This document shows, piece by piece, positions 43,189 through 51,479 of a DNA stretch of 64,000 nt. The stretch covers positions 310,001 through 374,000 of the forward strand of contig NZ_AULK01000003.1 of the NCBI RefSeq assembly GCF_000419445.1, read 5' to 3'. The notes under the pieces were generated by a model. That model saw only the letters and a program-made list of their open reading frames with translations. It did no database searches and was not told the DNA's origin. This stretch comes from Gryllotalpicola ginsengisoli DSM 22003 (GTDB lineage: Bacteria; Actinomycetota; Actinomycetes; Actinomycetales; Microbacteriaceae). How positions within the stretch are numbered: position 1 is the first letter of the stretch; every line of letters begins with the position of its first letter. Made by a program: the position numbers and the translations under genes.

Positions 43189-43637
43189 GGGCTCGGAAGG
43201 TCGTGCGCCTGCTGCGGCTCGGGCCGCGGGCCTGGCTGCGCCTCGCGCACACCCTCGCGGTGTCACGTCGGATCGAACAGTCCCTCGCGCGCGAGACGCT
43301 CGATCGCACGGCCCGGCGGTTCGGCTGCGAGCTCGCGTTCGCGACGCCGCCCGGCCGGCCCGGCCGGCCCCCGCTGAGCACCCGTGAGCTCCGCAACCTC
43401 GAACTCGCGGCGCGGGTGCTCGCCCGCCCGGGCGTCGACGGCACCTGCCTGCGCCGGGCGCTCGTCTACGGCGACGTGCTGCGCGACCGCCGGCCGCTGC
43501 TGCGCATGGGCGTGGCGAAGAGCGGGGGCGAGGTCACAGCGCATGCCTGGCTCGAGCTCGACGGCTGGTCCCTCGACCCGATGGCGCTCGAGCGCTTCAG
43601 CGCACTGCACGCGGTCGATCGGAGGGGGAGCCGATGA
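43185..43637 (+). CDS. Lasso leader peptidase B2 (transglutaminase-like)
   Basis: A 150-residue protein of the lasso B2 family. The catalytic Cys is in GTCLRRALVYGDVL (near residue 87), the His in VTAHAWLELDGW (near 120) and the Asp in SLDPMAL-like WSLDPMALERF (near 130): the Cys-His-Asp triad in the right order. It cuts the leader after residue 19 of the precursor with help from the PqqD-type protein. The length and fold match split B2 proteins, so a separate B1/PqqD protein is needed and is found at 45776-46030. It overlaps its neighbours on both sides by four bases. Confidence 0.88.
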   Translation: MRARKVVRLLRLGPRAWLRLAHTLAVSRRIEQSLARETLDRTARRFGCELAFATPPGRPGRPPLSTRELRNLELAARVLARPGVDGTCLRRALVYGDVLRDRRPLLRMGVAKSGGEVTAHAWLELDGWSLDPMALERFSALHAVDRRGSR

Positions 43638-44626
43638 ACCGGACGACCATCTACGGCTTGCGCGTCGACTCGGACCGCCCGCTCGGCCCGGCCGCCGGCG
43701 CCGATCGGCACGACGGGCGGGAGCCGGACGTGGTGATCCGGCACGCACCCGCCGAGGTGCCGCCGCACTCACCCGAGGGTGGCGAGCTGATGCTGCACTT
43801 TGCGCCCGGCGGCGACGACCTCTATTTCTGCGAGCGGCGAGCGGATGCCTCGTTCCTGCTCGTCTTCGCGGGGGCGTGCGAGTTCGAGGTTTCGGCCGAC
43901 CTGCGCCAGGCGACCGTACGCCGCCATGTCGGGGCCGTCACGGGCATCGAGGACGTGCTGACACTCGGCGGATTCCTGGCCTGGCTGCTCTATCAGCGCG
44001 GCGAGCTCGTGCTGCACGCGAGCGCGGTACAGCTCGGGGGAGCGGCGATCGGCTTCACCGGCAATTCCGGCATGGGGAAATCGACCATGGCCGCGCTGAT
44101 GTGCGCGGCCGGAGCCGAGATGCTCGCCGACGACGTGCTACGCGTCGACCGCGACGGCGAGCGCGCGCTCGCCCGGCGCGGCTCGTCCGAGCTGCGCCTG
44201 CGCAAGGGGGCCGACACGCTGGCCGCCGACTTCGTCGGGGCGGCGCCGGCCGCGCGCACCTCGGCGGACGACCGCCAGGTTCTGCGCCCGGCCGACCTCG
44301 GCGCCGACCGGGTGCCGCTGCGCGCCCTGTTCGTGCCCCTGCCGGACCGCTCCGCGACCACGGTCGGGATCCACCGCGTCACCCCGGTCGAGGCCGCCGT
44401 GCTGCTGCTGCGCTTCCCGCGGCTGCTGGGCTGGATCGACCCTGCCGTTCGGGCGGCGCAGTTCGCGCTGACGACCCGGCTCGTGGCATCCGTTCCCGTC
44501 AGCATCGTGCGGGTGCCCTGGGGCCCGCCGTTCGATCCGAGCATCGCGCGGGTCATCCGCGAGCAGCTCGATGCCGATGCCGATGCCGATGCCGCCCCGC
44601 GGCCGACCCTCGAGGCGATCGCATGA
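43634..44626 (+). CDS. HPr-kinase-like protein, probable lasso peptide kinase
   Basis: A 330-residue protein related to HPr kinase/phosphorylase. The P-loop reads GFTGNSGMGKSTMAALM near residue 142, followed by LADDVLRVDRDG with the catalytic Asp pair near 168. The N-terminal 125 residues are a separate domain found in RiPP-locus members. In the paeninodin system a kinase of this family phosphorylates the C-terminal serine of the precursor; the precursor here also ends in Ser. Phosphorylation of residue 51 is thus a reasonable prediction. GGAGGGGG precedes the ATG. The 3' end holds a hexanucleotide repeat coding Asp-Ala. Confidence 0.8.
   Translation: MNRTTIYGLRVDSDRPLGPAAGADRHDGREPDVVIRHAPAEVPPHSPEGGELMLHFAPGGDDLYFCERRADASFLLVFAGACEFEVSADLRQATVRRHVGAVTGIEDVLTLGGFLAWLLYQRGELVLHASAVQLGGAAIGFTGNSGMGKSTMAALMCAAGAEMLADDVLRVDRDGERALARRGSSELRLRKGADTLAADFVGAAPAARTSADDRQVLRPADLGADRVPLRALFVPLPDRSATTVGIHRVTPVEAAVLLLRFPRLLGWIDPAVRAAQFALTTRLVASVPVSIVRVPWGPPFDPSIARVIREQLDADADADAAPRPTLEAIA
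44570..44593 (+). repeat. Four tandem copies of GATGCC
   Basis: A 6-bp unit repeated four times near the 3' end of the kinase gene encodes alternating Asp and Ala. Slippage would change the protein by two residues per unit without a frameshift. Confidence 0.9.
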
Positions 44627-45768
44627 GCGCCGGTCTGCGCCCGCTGCAGCGGCTGCTCATCGACAGCGTGCGGCCGGGGCGCGCCGACCGTCCACTCGGC
44701 GAGCTGGTGGGCGGCGTGCACCTCGGCGCCGTCGTGAGCGCTGGCGCCGAGCATCGCGTCACCCCGGCGCTCGCCCGCCGGATGCGGCACGCGCCCGACG
44801 CGCCGGAGGGCTGGTCGGCGCTGCTGGAGCGGGTGCGCACCGCCCAGCTGGTGCGGCACATGCGCGCGAGCGAGGACCTGCGGATACTGTCGCAGACGCT
44901 GGCCGACGGGGGCGTCCCCTGGGCCGTCGCGAAGGGGCCCGTCGCCGCGGACCTGATCTGGCCGAGCCCCGACATGCGCGAGTACTACGACGTCGACGTC
45001 TTCGTGGACCGGCACGAGTTCCCCCGCGCCCTCGAGCTGCTGCTCGCCGCCGGGTGCAGCCTCGTCGATCGGAACTGGCCCGAACTGCGGCGCACCATGC
45101 GCGCCGAGCTCGCGCTCAAGGGGCCGGCCGGCACCCACATCGACCTGCACTGGGACATGGCCGTACCGCCGAAGCTGCGCAGCGCCTTCCGCACCGACAT
45201 GAGGGGCATGCTCGCCCGATCCCGCCCCGCGACGCTCGGCAGCGGCGTCGGCGTCCGGGTCTTCGACCCGGTCGACACCGTGCTTCATCTGGTCTTCCAC
45301 GCCGCACAGGCGGGGGCGAACCGGCTGATGTGGATCGCCGACATCCACCACGCGACGGCGCTGCCCGACTTCGACTGGGGGGAGTTCGCGGAGCGGTCTG
45401 CGGCCGCGCGCACTCGCGTACCCGCGGCACTCGTTCTGGATCGGGTGTCGCGATGCCTCGGATTCCGCACTCCCCCTCCCGAGGCCGTGCTCGCTCCCGC
45501 CGCACGCTTCTGGGGAGCGCTCGTGCGTCGAAAGGACGATTCCGTCCCGTTCCCCGGCCTGCCCGGTGATCGGCATCTCGGCGGGGTGCTGTTCTCCAGC
45601 GCCCGCGACACCGTCACGGCGAGCGCCGTCGAGGCGGCGATCAGCGGATGGCGCACGCGCCGGACCGAGCGGCGCGTGGACCGTCACGGGCCTGAGGAGC
45701 GCGTGCTCTACCAGGACGTTCCCGACGTGCGTGCGCGCCGCGCCTACCTCGCTGCCGTCTCCGGCTGA
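44623..45768 (+). CDS. Nucleotidyltransferase-like protein of RiPP loci
   Basis: A 381-residue protein that resembles the uncharacterised nucleotidyltransferases found beside lasso kinases. AVAKGPVAADLIW near residue 105 and REYYDVDVFVDRHEF near 122 give the D-x-D metal site. IDLHWDMAVPPKLRS supplies a third acidic residue, and HLVFHAAQAGANRLMWIADIHH is a conserved helical block. In the pseudomycoidin locus a protein of this kind is reported to modify the phosphorylated peptide. A similar tailoring role is likely but the transferred group is unknown. Coupled to the kinase by ATGA overlap; last gene of the plus-strand operon. Confidence 0.75.
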   Translation: MSAGLRPLQRLLIDSVRPGRADRPLGELVGGVHLGAVVSAGAEHRVTPALARRMRHAPDAPEGWSALLERVRTAQLVRHMRASEDLRILSQTLADGGVPWAVAKGPVAADLIWPSPDMREYYDVDVFVDRHEFPRALELLLAAGCSLVDRNWPELRRTMRAELALKGPAGTHIDLHWDMAVPPKLRSAFRTDMRGMLARSRPATLGSGVGVRVFDPVDTVLHLVFHAAQAGANRLMWIADIHHATALPDFDWGEFAERSAAARTRVPAALVLDRVSRCLGFRTPPPEAVLAPAARFWGALVRRKDDSVPFPGLPGDRHLGGVLFSSARDTVTASAVEAAISGWRTRRTERRVDRHGPEERVLYQDVPDVRARRAYLAAVSG

Positions 45769-45775
45769 GAGCGCC

Positions 45776-46030
45776 TCACGCCTCGATCAGAGAGGACTGC
45801 CGCAGCTGGTCGACGAAGGCGCGCGCATCCGTCATCGCCTGCTGAGAGCCGATCCCGAATTCGGAGACGAGAGCGGCCGACAGTTCGTCGAGCGTGCGCT
45901 CCTCCGTCAGGAGCTTGGCGAGCGTCGCACCGGCCGCGTTGGTGGTGAGATACGCGGAGGTCTTCATGTCGAGGATGACGAGCTCGCCGTCGATCTCCTG
46001 CCAGGTGAGCCCCTCGGTGCGCAGCTTCAT
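45776..46030 (-). CDS. PqqD-family RiPP recognition protein (lasso B1)
   Basis: An 84-residue winged-helix protein: a short beta part (LTWQEIDGELVILDMKTSAY split in two strands), then NAAGATLAKLLTEERTLDELSAAL and a C-terminal helix, matching PqqD/RRE proteins that bind RiPP leaders. It would present the Tyr3/Pro6/Gly12 leader region to the B2 peptidase. It is read against the lasso operon from its own promoter, and its stop is seven bases from the end of the nucleotidyltransferase gene. AAGGAG lies before the ATG. Confidence 0.85.
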   Translation of the reverse strand: MKLRTEGLTWQEIDGELVILDMKTSAYLTTNAAGATLAKLLTEERTLDELSAALVSEFGIGSQQAMTDARAFVDQLRQSSLIEA

Positions 46031-46041
46031 CGTGCTCCTTC

Positions 46042-46104
46042 GTGAGTGAATATCACCTTTGAAGGTACCCGATCGGCTCGCCGTCGTCAGGCCCCGAAGC
46101 GGGG
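46042..46104 (-). promoter_or_regulatory. Promoter of the PqqD-type gene
   Basis: On the minus strand: palindrome CCCC-GCTTC-GGGG (46104-46092), 24 bases, -10 TACCTT (46067-46062), then the dyad GTGATATTCACTCAC (46056-46042) and an AAGGAG site before the ATG. It ties the separate recognition gene to the same control as the rest. Confidence 0.65.
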
Positions 46105-46127
46105 GATTCCCGCGGCATCCGTGAGAA

Positions 46128-47531
46128 CTAGAAGTTGATCATGTGCCCCGTCAGCCCGTGGAACGCCTCCTGCAGCGCCTCCGACAGGGTCGGGTGGGTG
46201 TGCACGTTGCGCGCGAGCTCGAGGGCTCCGAGATCCCACTTCTGGGCGAGCGTCAGCTCGGGCAGCAGCTCGGAGACGTCGGGGCCGATCATGTGCGCGC
46301 CGAGCAGCTCGAGGTGCTTCTTGTCGGCGATGACCTTGACGAACCCGGTCGGGTCGGCGAGGCCGTGCGCCTTGCCGTTCGCGGTGAACGGGAACTGGGC
46401 GACGACCACGTCGTAGCCCTCGGCCTTCGCCTGCTCCTCGGTCAGCCCGAACGACGCGACCTGCGGCTGGCAGAAGGTGGCGCGCGGCATCATCCGGTAG
46501 TCGCCGAGCGTCATGGTCTCGGCGCCCGCGATGGTCTCGGCGGCGACGACGCCCTGCGCCTCGGCCACGTGGGCGAGCTGCAGCTTGGCGGTCACGTCGC
46601 CGATGGCGTAGATGTTCGGCACGTTGGTGCGCATGTGGTCGTCGATGGCGATCGCGCCGCGCTCGGTGAGCTGCACGCCGGTGGACTCGAGGCCGTAGCC
46701 CTCGACGTTCGGGGCGAAGCCGATCGACATGAGCACCTTGTCGGCGGTGACCTGCCCGGCGGCGCCGTCCTTGTTGCCGACGTAGCTGACGGTCACCGAG
46801 CCGCCGTTGTCGACGACGGTCTCGACCTTCGTGTCGACGAGGATGTTCACGCCGAGCTTCTTGTACTGCTTCTGGATCTCCTTGGAGACGTCCGGGTCCT
46901 CGTTCGGCAGCGCGCGCGGCAGGAACTCGATGATCGTCACGTCCACGCCGTAGTTCTTCAGCACATACGCGAACTCCATGCCGATGGCGCCCGCGCCGAC
47001 GATGACGATCGACTTCGGCAGCTCGCGGGTGAGGATCTGCGTCTCGTAGGTGACGACGTTGTCGGAGAGCGACACCCCCGGCAGCAGGCGCACGCGGGAG
47101 CCGGTGGCGATGATGGCGTTGGCGAACGAGACCATCTCGGTCGAGCCATCCGCCTTCTTCACCTCGACCGTGTTCGCGTCGAGGAAGGTGCCGCGGCCCT
47201 CGTACTCGGTGATCGCGTTCTTCTTCATCAGGAAGTGGACGCCCTTGACGCGCCCGTCGGCGACCTGCCGGCTGCGGTCGAAGGCGGCGCCGAAGTCGAA
47301 GCTCACCTCGCCCGAGATGCCGAACGTCTTCGCATCGTTGTGGAAGATGTGCGCTAGTTCGGCGTTGCGAAGCAGCGCCTTCGACGGGATGCAGCCGACG
47401 TTGAGGCACACCCCGCCCCAGTACTTCTCTTCGATGATCGCGGTCTTCAAACCGAGCTGGGCGGCGCGGATCGCGGCGACATAACCACCGGGGCCGGCAC
47501 CGAGGACGACGACGTCATAGTGTGCAGTCAC
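46128..47531 (-). CDS. lpdA: Dihydrolipoyl dehydrogenase
   Basis: A 467-residue flavoprotein disulfide reductase, the E3 component of 2-oxoacid dehydrogenase complexes. FAD loop [18 protein letters not shown], redox disulfide [16 protein letters not shown] near residue 40, NAD loop [17 protein letters not shown] near 175, [28 protein letters not shown] near 310 and the C-terminal active-site HTHPTLSEA with His-x4-Glu. All catalytic residues are present. A GTG start at 47531. None of the locus palindromes lies upstream, so it appears to be outside the polysaccharide/lasso control. A normal housekeeping gene. Confidence 0.95.
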   Translation of the reverse strand: MTAHYDVVVLGAGPGGYVAAIRAAQLGLKTAIIEEKYWGGVCLNVGCIPSKALLRNAELAHIFHNDAKTFGISGEVSFDFGAAFDRSRQVADGRVKGVHFLMKKNAITEYEGRGTFLDANTVEVKKADGSTEMVSFANAIIATGSRVRLLPGVSLSDNVVTYETQILTRELPKSIVIVGAGAIGMEFAYVLKNYGVDVTIIEFLPRALPNEDPDVSKEIQKQYKKLGVNILVDTKVETVVDNGGSVTVSYVGNKDGAAGQVTADKVLMSIGFAPNVEGYGLESTGVQLTERGAIAIDDHMRTNVPNIYAIGDVTAKLQLAHVAEAQGVVAAETIAGAETMTLGDYRMMPRATFCQPQVASFGLTEEQAKAEGYDVVVAQFPFTANGKAHGLADPTGFVKVIADKKHLELLGAHMIGPDVSELLPELTLAQKWDLGALELARNVHTHPTLSEALQEAFHGLTGHMINF

Positions 47532-47655
47532 GGAACCTAACTTATTCCTCGTTGCGCGATGCCGCTAAACCGCGCCGCGACCCGCCCACTGGGGTAGGGC
47601 GCATCGCCGCGGCGGCCGATACGGTCGAGGCGGGGCCAGGCCCCGGAAGAACCTC

Positions 47656-48837
47656 ATGCCCCGACTCACCGCACGCCGCCGCACCGCCGCGCTCTTCTCG
47701 AGCCTCGCCGCCGTCATCGGCGCGGTCGTCGCCGTCTCCGCCGCCGTCGCGAACACGGATGCGTCCTCCGACGCCTCCTCGCCGAGCACGTCGCTGATCG
47801 CGACGCCGCTGCCCACGTCGACCGGCACGGGGTCGTCGAGCACAGGGTCGACGAGCGCGGGGTCGTCGAGCACAGGGTCGTCGAGCCCCTCGGCATCGGC
47901 GCCCGCGGCCTCGGCCTCCGCGACGCGGACCAGCACGGCGCATCCGTCGCCCACGGCCACGTCGGCGCGCCCCGCGGCCGGCTCGGCGCTCGCGCTGCTC
48001 GCCACCCTGCCGGTGCGGGCCAAGGCCACCGGCGTCGCCTACCAGCGCACCGTCGACTTCGGCGCGGCCTGGATCGACGTCGACGAGAACGGATGCGACA
48101 CCCGCAACGACATCCTGGCCCGGGACCTCACCGGCGAGGTGAAGAGCGGCTCCTGCACCGTGCTGCGCGGCACCCTGCACGACGTCTACACCGGTTCGAC
48201 CATGACGTTCGTGCGCGGCGAGGACACCAGCACCCTCGTGCAGATCGACCATCTCGTCCCGCTCGCGGATGCCTGGGCGACCGGCGCGCAGAAGCTGACC
48301 CAGGCCCAGCGCATCGCCCTGGCCAACGACCCGAACAACCTGCAGGCCGTCGACGGCAAGCTCAACGAGAGCAAGGGCGACAAGGACGCGAGCGACTGGG
48401 AGCCGCCCAACACGGCCTACGACTGCACCTACGTCGCGCGGCAGATCGAGGTCAAGGCGACCTACCACCTGTGGGTCACCGCGCTCGAGCGCGACTACAT
48501 GACGTCGACGCTCGCGCGCTGCCCCGGCCAGACGGCCACGAAGCGCGCGCTCGCCGTGCCCGCCGGTGCGACCGCGGCCGTGGCGCGCTACCCGGGCCCC
48601 GGGGTGGCGGCGTCGGCGGGCTCCTCCACAGGGGCGGCCTCCGGCTCATCCTCGGGCACGTCCTCGAGCAGCGGGAGCACCTCGAAGGCCCCCGCCGCCG
48701 CGCCCGACGCAGGGGTGGTGCACCCGGGCGCGTTCTGCGCGCCGGCCGGTGCCCGCGGTCACACCTCGGCCGGCACCTCCATGGTGTGCGGCACCACTGC
48801 GAACAGCCCGACCCGGGCCCGCTGGCACTCCGGCTGA
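47656..48837 (+). CDS. Secreted HNH-type nuclease (DUF1524-like)
   Basis: A 393-residue exported protein. The signal peptide covers about residues 1-32 (RRRTAALFSSLAAVIGAVVAVSAAVA). A Ser/Thr/Ala-rich linker (to about 115) follows, then an HNH-type domain with QIDHLVPLADAW near 197, NDPNNLQAVDGKLNESKGDKD near 228 and WVTALERD. This is the His-Asn-rich site seen in actinobacterial secreted HNH proteins. A second low-complexity linker leads to a C-terminal GAFCAPAGARGHTSAGTSMVC segment with two cysteines. It may degrade extracellular DNA. It stands alone between oppositely read genes. Confidence 0.8.
   Translation: MPRLTARRRTAALFSSLAAVIGAVVAVSAAVANTDASSDASSPSTSLIATPLPTSTGTGSSSTGSTSAGSSSTGSSSPSASAPAASASATRTSTAHPSPTATSARPAAGSALALLATLPVRAKATGVAYQRTVDFGAAWIDVDENGCDTRNDILARDLTGEVKSGSCTVLRGTLHDVYTGSTMTFVRGEDTSTLVQIDHLVPLADAWATGAQKLTQAQRIALANDPNNLQAVDGKLNESKGDKDASDWEPPNTAYDCTYVARQIEVKATYHLWVTALERDYMTSTLARCPGQTATKRALAVPAGATAAVARYPGPGVAASAGSSTGAASGSSSGTSSSSGSTSKAPAAAPDAGVVHPGAFCAPAGARGHTSAGTSMVCGTTANSPTRARWHSG
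47828..47887 (+). repeat. Two 30-bp tandem repeats in the linker of the HNH protein
   Basis: Two nearly identical 30-bp units (47828-47857 and 47858-47887) encode Ser/Thr/Gly-rich linker. In-frame expansion or loss would only change linker length. Confidence 0.8.
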
Positions 48838-48866
48838 CGTCACGGCCGGATGCCGGCCCGAAGGCC

Positions 48867-50081
48867 TCACGTCCGGAGCTTGACGGAGGAGAGCCTGACG
48901 GAGGAGAGCTCGTTCAGCGCCGCGAGCACCGCGGCGACCGTCGCCGTCACCGCGAGGATCACGAACAGGGCCGGGTATCCGCCTGCGATCTCGGCGACGC
49001 CGGCCCCGATCCCCGGGGCCAGCGCGCCGGCGGCGGCGAGCGGCGAGTTGTAGACGCCGCTGACCGAGGCGTACCGCTCAGGACCCCACACGTCGGCGAC
49101 CACGGTGGCCGTGACCAGGGTGAACAGCCCGCGGGCGGCCCCGGTGAGAACGGCGATCAGCACGAACGCCCAATCCGGTCCGGGCACGACGGCCTGTGCG
49201 GCCAGCGTGACGGCGAGCAGGCCGATGACGGCGACGGTACGGGTGCGTGGCCGCATCCGCCGGTTCAGGAGCGGGTAGACGAGCCGCCCGGCCACTTGCC
49301 CCGCCCCGGCGAGCCCGACCGCCCATGCAGCGAGGGTCGGGTCCGCGCCGCGGCCGATCAGGAGCGGCGGAAGCGCGACGAGCGACGCGTAGCCGGCCAG
49401 CGCCGTCAGGGTGCCCGAGACAGCGAGCATCAGGAAGGCGCGGCTGCCGACGATGTCACGGTTCCGTACGCCGGAGACGGCAGGGCGGGGCTGCCAGGGC
49501 AGGCGCAATGCGAGCGCGTGGGCGGGCAGCGTGACGACCAGCACGATGGCGCCGAGCACGATGTAGCTGCCCCGCAAGCCGAGCCGGTCGTCGAGGAAAG
49601 CGGTGAAGGGCGCGAAGATCGTGCTGGCGAATCCGGCTGCCAGGGTGAGGGTCGTGATCGCCTGCACGCCGCGCTGCCCGAACCAGCCGGTCAGCGCGGC
49701 GAACGCCGGGCTGTAGTAGAGCCCGGCGGTGGCGACCCCGACGAGCAGCCACGCCGCGACGAACACCGCGAAGCTCGGCGCCAGCGCCACGGCGGCGACG
49801 CCCGCGGCACCCAGCAGGCTGCCGAGGGTCATCACCGGTCGCGGCCCGTGCCGTTGCAGGACCCGCCCGACGGGGATGCCCGCGGCCGCGCCGACCAGGC
49901 TGCCGGCCGAGAACGCGGCGGTGAGCCCGAACGCGGACCAGCCGGTGCTCTCGGCGATCGACGGCACGAGCACCGTGAAGGCGTAGTAGAGGCATCCGTA
50001 GCTGACGATCTCGGTCACGCACAGGGCGACCAGCACGCCCGTGTGCGATCGACCGATGACGCCCGCCCGGCCCGCGGTCAT
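48867..50081 (-). CDS. MFS transporter, probable arsenical efflux
   Basis: A 404-residue major facilitator with about twelve membrane segments: VLVALCVTEIVSYGCLYYAFTVL first, GIPVGRVLQRHGPRPVM as the loop-2/3 motif (G-x3-D/R-R-x-G-x-R/K type) and a matching motif in the second half (GQVAGRLVYPLLNRRMRPRT). It lies three bases downstream of the flavoprotein gene, and an ArsR gene is divergent from the pair. Oxidase plus MFS exporter under an ArsR regulator is a known layout in actinobacterial arsenic loci, so export of an arsenical is the best guess. Substrate not proven. Confidence 0.75.
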   Translation of the reverse strand: MTAGRAGVIGRSHTGVLVALCVTEIVSYGCLYYAFTVLVPSIAESTGWSAFGLTAAFSAGSLVGAAAGIPVGRVLQRHGPRPVMTLGSLLGAAGVAAVALAPSFAVFVAAWLLVGVATAGLYYSPAFAALTGWFGQRGVQAITTLTLAAGFASTIFAPFTAFLDDRLGLRGSYIVLGAIVLVVTLPAHALALRLPWQPRPAVSGVRNRDIVGSRAFLMLAVSGTLTALAGYASLVALPPLLIGRGADPTLAAWAVGLAGAGQVAGRLVYPLLNRRMRPRTRTVAVIGLLAVTLAAQAVVPGPDWAFVLIAVLTGAARGLFTLVTATVVADVWGPERYASVSGVYNSPLAAAGALAPGIGAGVAEIAGGYPALFVILAVTATVAAVLAALNELSSVRLSSVKLRT

Positions 50082-50084
50082 CGG

Positions 50085-51392
50085 CTACGCCTCGACGGGC
50101 GCCGGCTTCACCCCGAGTCGAATGGGCTGCTTCTGTGCCGGTGCGCAGCAGGATGCGCCGCCGACCTCGGCGGCCCCGCTGCACACGCCGGACTCCGGCA
50201 GGACGAGCTCGTTGCGGGCGGCCGCTTCGTGGTCGCCGGCGAGCTCGGCGACCACCGAGCGCACCTGCTCGTAGCCGGTCAGCGCCAGGAAGGTCGGTGC
50301 CCGCCCGTACGACTTCGCGCCGAGGAGGTAGAAGCCGGGCTCGGGCTGCGCGAGTTCGAGCGCGCCGGTCGCCCGCACGGTGCCGCAGGAGTGCACGTTC
50401 GGGTCGATCTCGCCCGCGAGGCCGGCGACGGCTTCCAGGCCGGGGTCGATCGCGGTGCGCAGCTCGCGGACGATCGACAGGTCCGGCCGGAAGCCGGTGA
50501 GCGCGATGACGTGGTCGACGTCGTCGAGCCGCCGCCCGTCGTCCCCGACGAGCGACAGCCGCCCGCCCGTCCGGCGGATCTCCGTGGTCCGGAATCCCGT
50601 GACCTGCACCACCCGGCCGTCGGCGACGGCCTCCTGCGCGCGCCCGCCGAGCGCTCCCCGGGCGGGCAGCTGGTCGTCCGCGCTGGACAGGCCCGAGGGG
50701 GCGCCGCCGCGGATGGCCCACTCGACGCGGGTCCCCGGCGCGCGCCGCACGAGCCCGGCGAGGCGGATCACGGCATGGGCCGCCGAGTGCCCGCTGCCGA
50801 CCACGACGACGTGCTTGCCCGCCAGCTGTGCGACCGACGGCGGGATCCGGTAGCTGATCAGCCCCGCCTGCGCCGCCTGCTTCTCGCCCAGGGCGGGCAG
50901 CCCCGAGGCGCCGGCCGGGTTCGGGTGGTTCCAGGTGCCGGATGCGTCGAGCACGGCGCGCCCGAGGAGGCGCAGCTCGGTGCCGTCGGCGGCCACCCCG
51001 CGCACCTCGAAGGGCTGGGCGGCGCGGCCGGCATTGACGACCTTGTCGCGCCCGGCGCGGCTGATGCCGGTCACGGTTACGCCCGTGCGCACGCGGTCGC
51101 CCAGCGCCTCGGCAAGGGGCGCGAGGTACCGCGCGACCCACTCGCCGCCCGTCGGGTAGCCGGCGCCCGGCGCGGCCCAGCCGGTCGCCTCGAGCAGGCG
51201 TCGTGCCGCCCGGTCGATCAGCTCGGGCCACTCCGAGAACAGGCGCACGTGGCCCCACTCGGCGACGGCTGCGCCCGCGGCGCTCCCGCGTTCGAGCACG
51301 AGCGGCTCGATGCCGTGCTCGAGGAGGTGGGCGGCGGCGGCGAGGCCCTGGGGGCCGGCGCCGATCACGATGACGGGCAGTTGCTGGGGCAC
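50085..51392 (-). CDS. FAD/NAD(P)-binding flavoprotein of an ArsR locus
   Basis: A 435-residue flavin-monooxygenase-like protein: FAD loop VIVIGAGPQGLAAAAHLL, NAD(P) loop VVVVGSGHSAAHAVIRLA near residue 190 and VIALTGFRPDLSIV near 300. The C-terminus is unusual: a Cys at SGVCSG and a Cys pair in GGASCCAPAQK within the last 30 residues, which could bind a soft metalloid. Relatives in ars operons (ArsO-like) are thought to oxidise arsenicals. A GTG start with GAGGAG six bases upstream. Likely first gene of an operon with the MFS transporter, controlled by the divergent ArsR. Confidence 0.75.
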   Translation of the reverse strand: MPQQLPVIVIGAGPQGLAAAAHLLEHGIEPLVLERGSAAGAAVAEWGHVRLFSEWPELIDRAARRLLEATGWAAPGAGYPTGGEWVARYLAPLAEALGDRVRTGVTVTGISRAGRDKVVNAGRAAQPFEVRGVAADGTELRLLGRAVLDASGTWNHPNPAGASGLPALGEKQAAQAGLISYRIPPSVAQLAGKHVVVVGSGHSAAHAVIRLAGLVRRAPGTRVEWAIRGGAPSGLSSADDQLPARGALGGRAQEAVADGRVVQVTGFRTTEIRRTGGRLSLVGDDGRRLDDVDHVIALTGFRPDLSIVRELRTAIDPGLEAVAGLAGEIDPNVHSCGTVRATGALELAQPEPGFYLLGAKSYGRAPTFLALTGYEQVRSVVAELAGDHEAAARNELVLPESGVCSGAAEVGGASCCAPAQKQPIRLGVKPAPVEA

Positions 51393-51406
51393 GATCCGCT
51401 CCTCAA

Positions 51407-51422
51407 ATCGACTGTCTTCGAT
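51407..51422. promoter_or_regulatory. Possible ArsR operator
   Basis: ATCGA-N6-TCGAT inverted repeat between the divergent flavoprotein and ArsR genes, 14 bases before the flavoprotein GTG. ArsR proteins bind dyads of this size. No footprint-like evidence can be read. Confidence 0.45.
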
Positions 51423-51479
51423 CTGACCAGGATGGAGAACGGATCGACGAATGTCAATGCGTCGTGGCATGATTCCCTC

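Noticed and set aside
47828-47887. CRISPR-like repeats
   Set aside because: Two adjacent 30-bp copies without spacers inside a coding linker. No array of spaced repeats was seen anywhere in the window.
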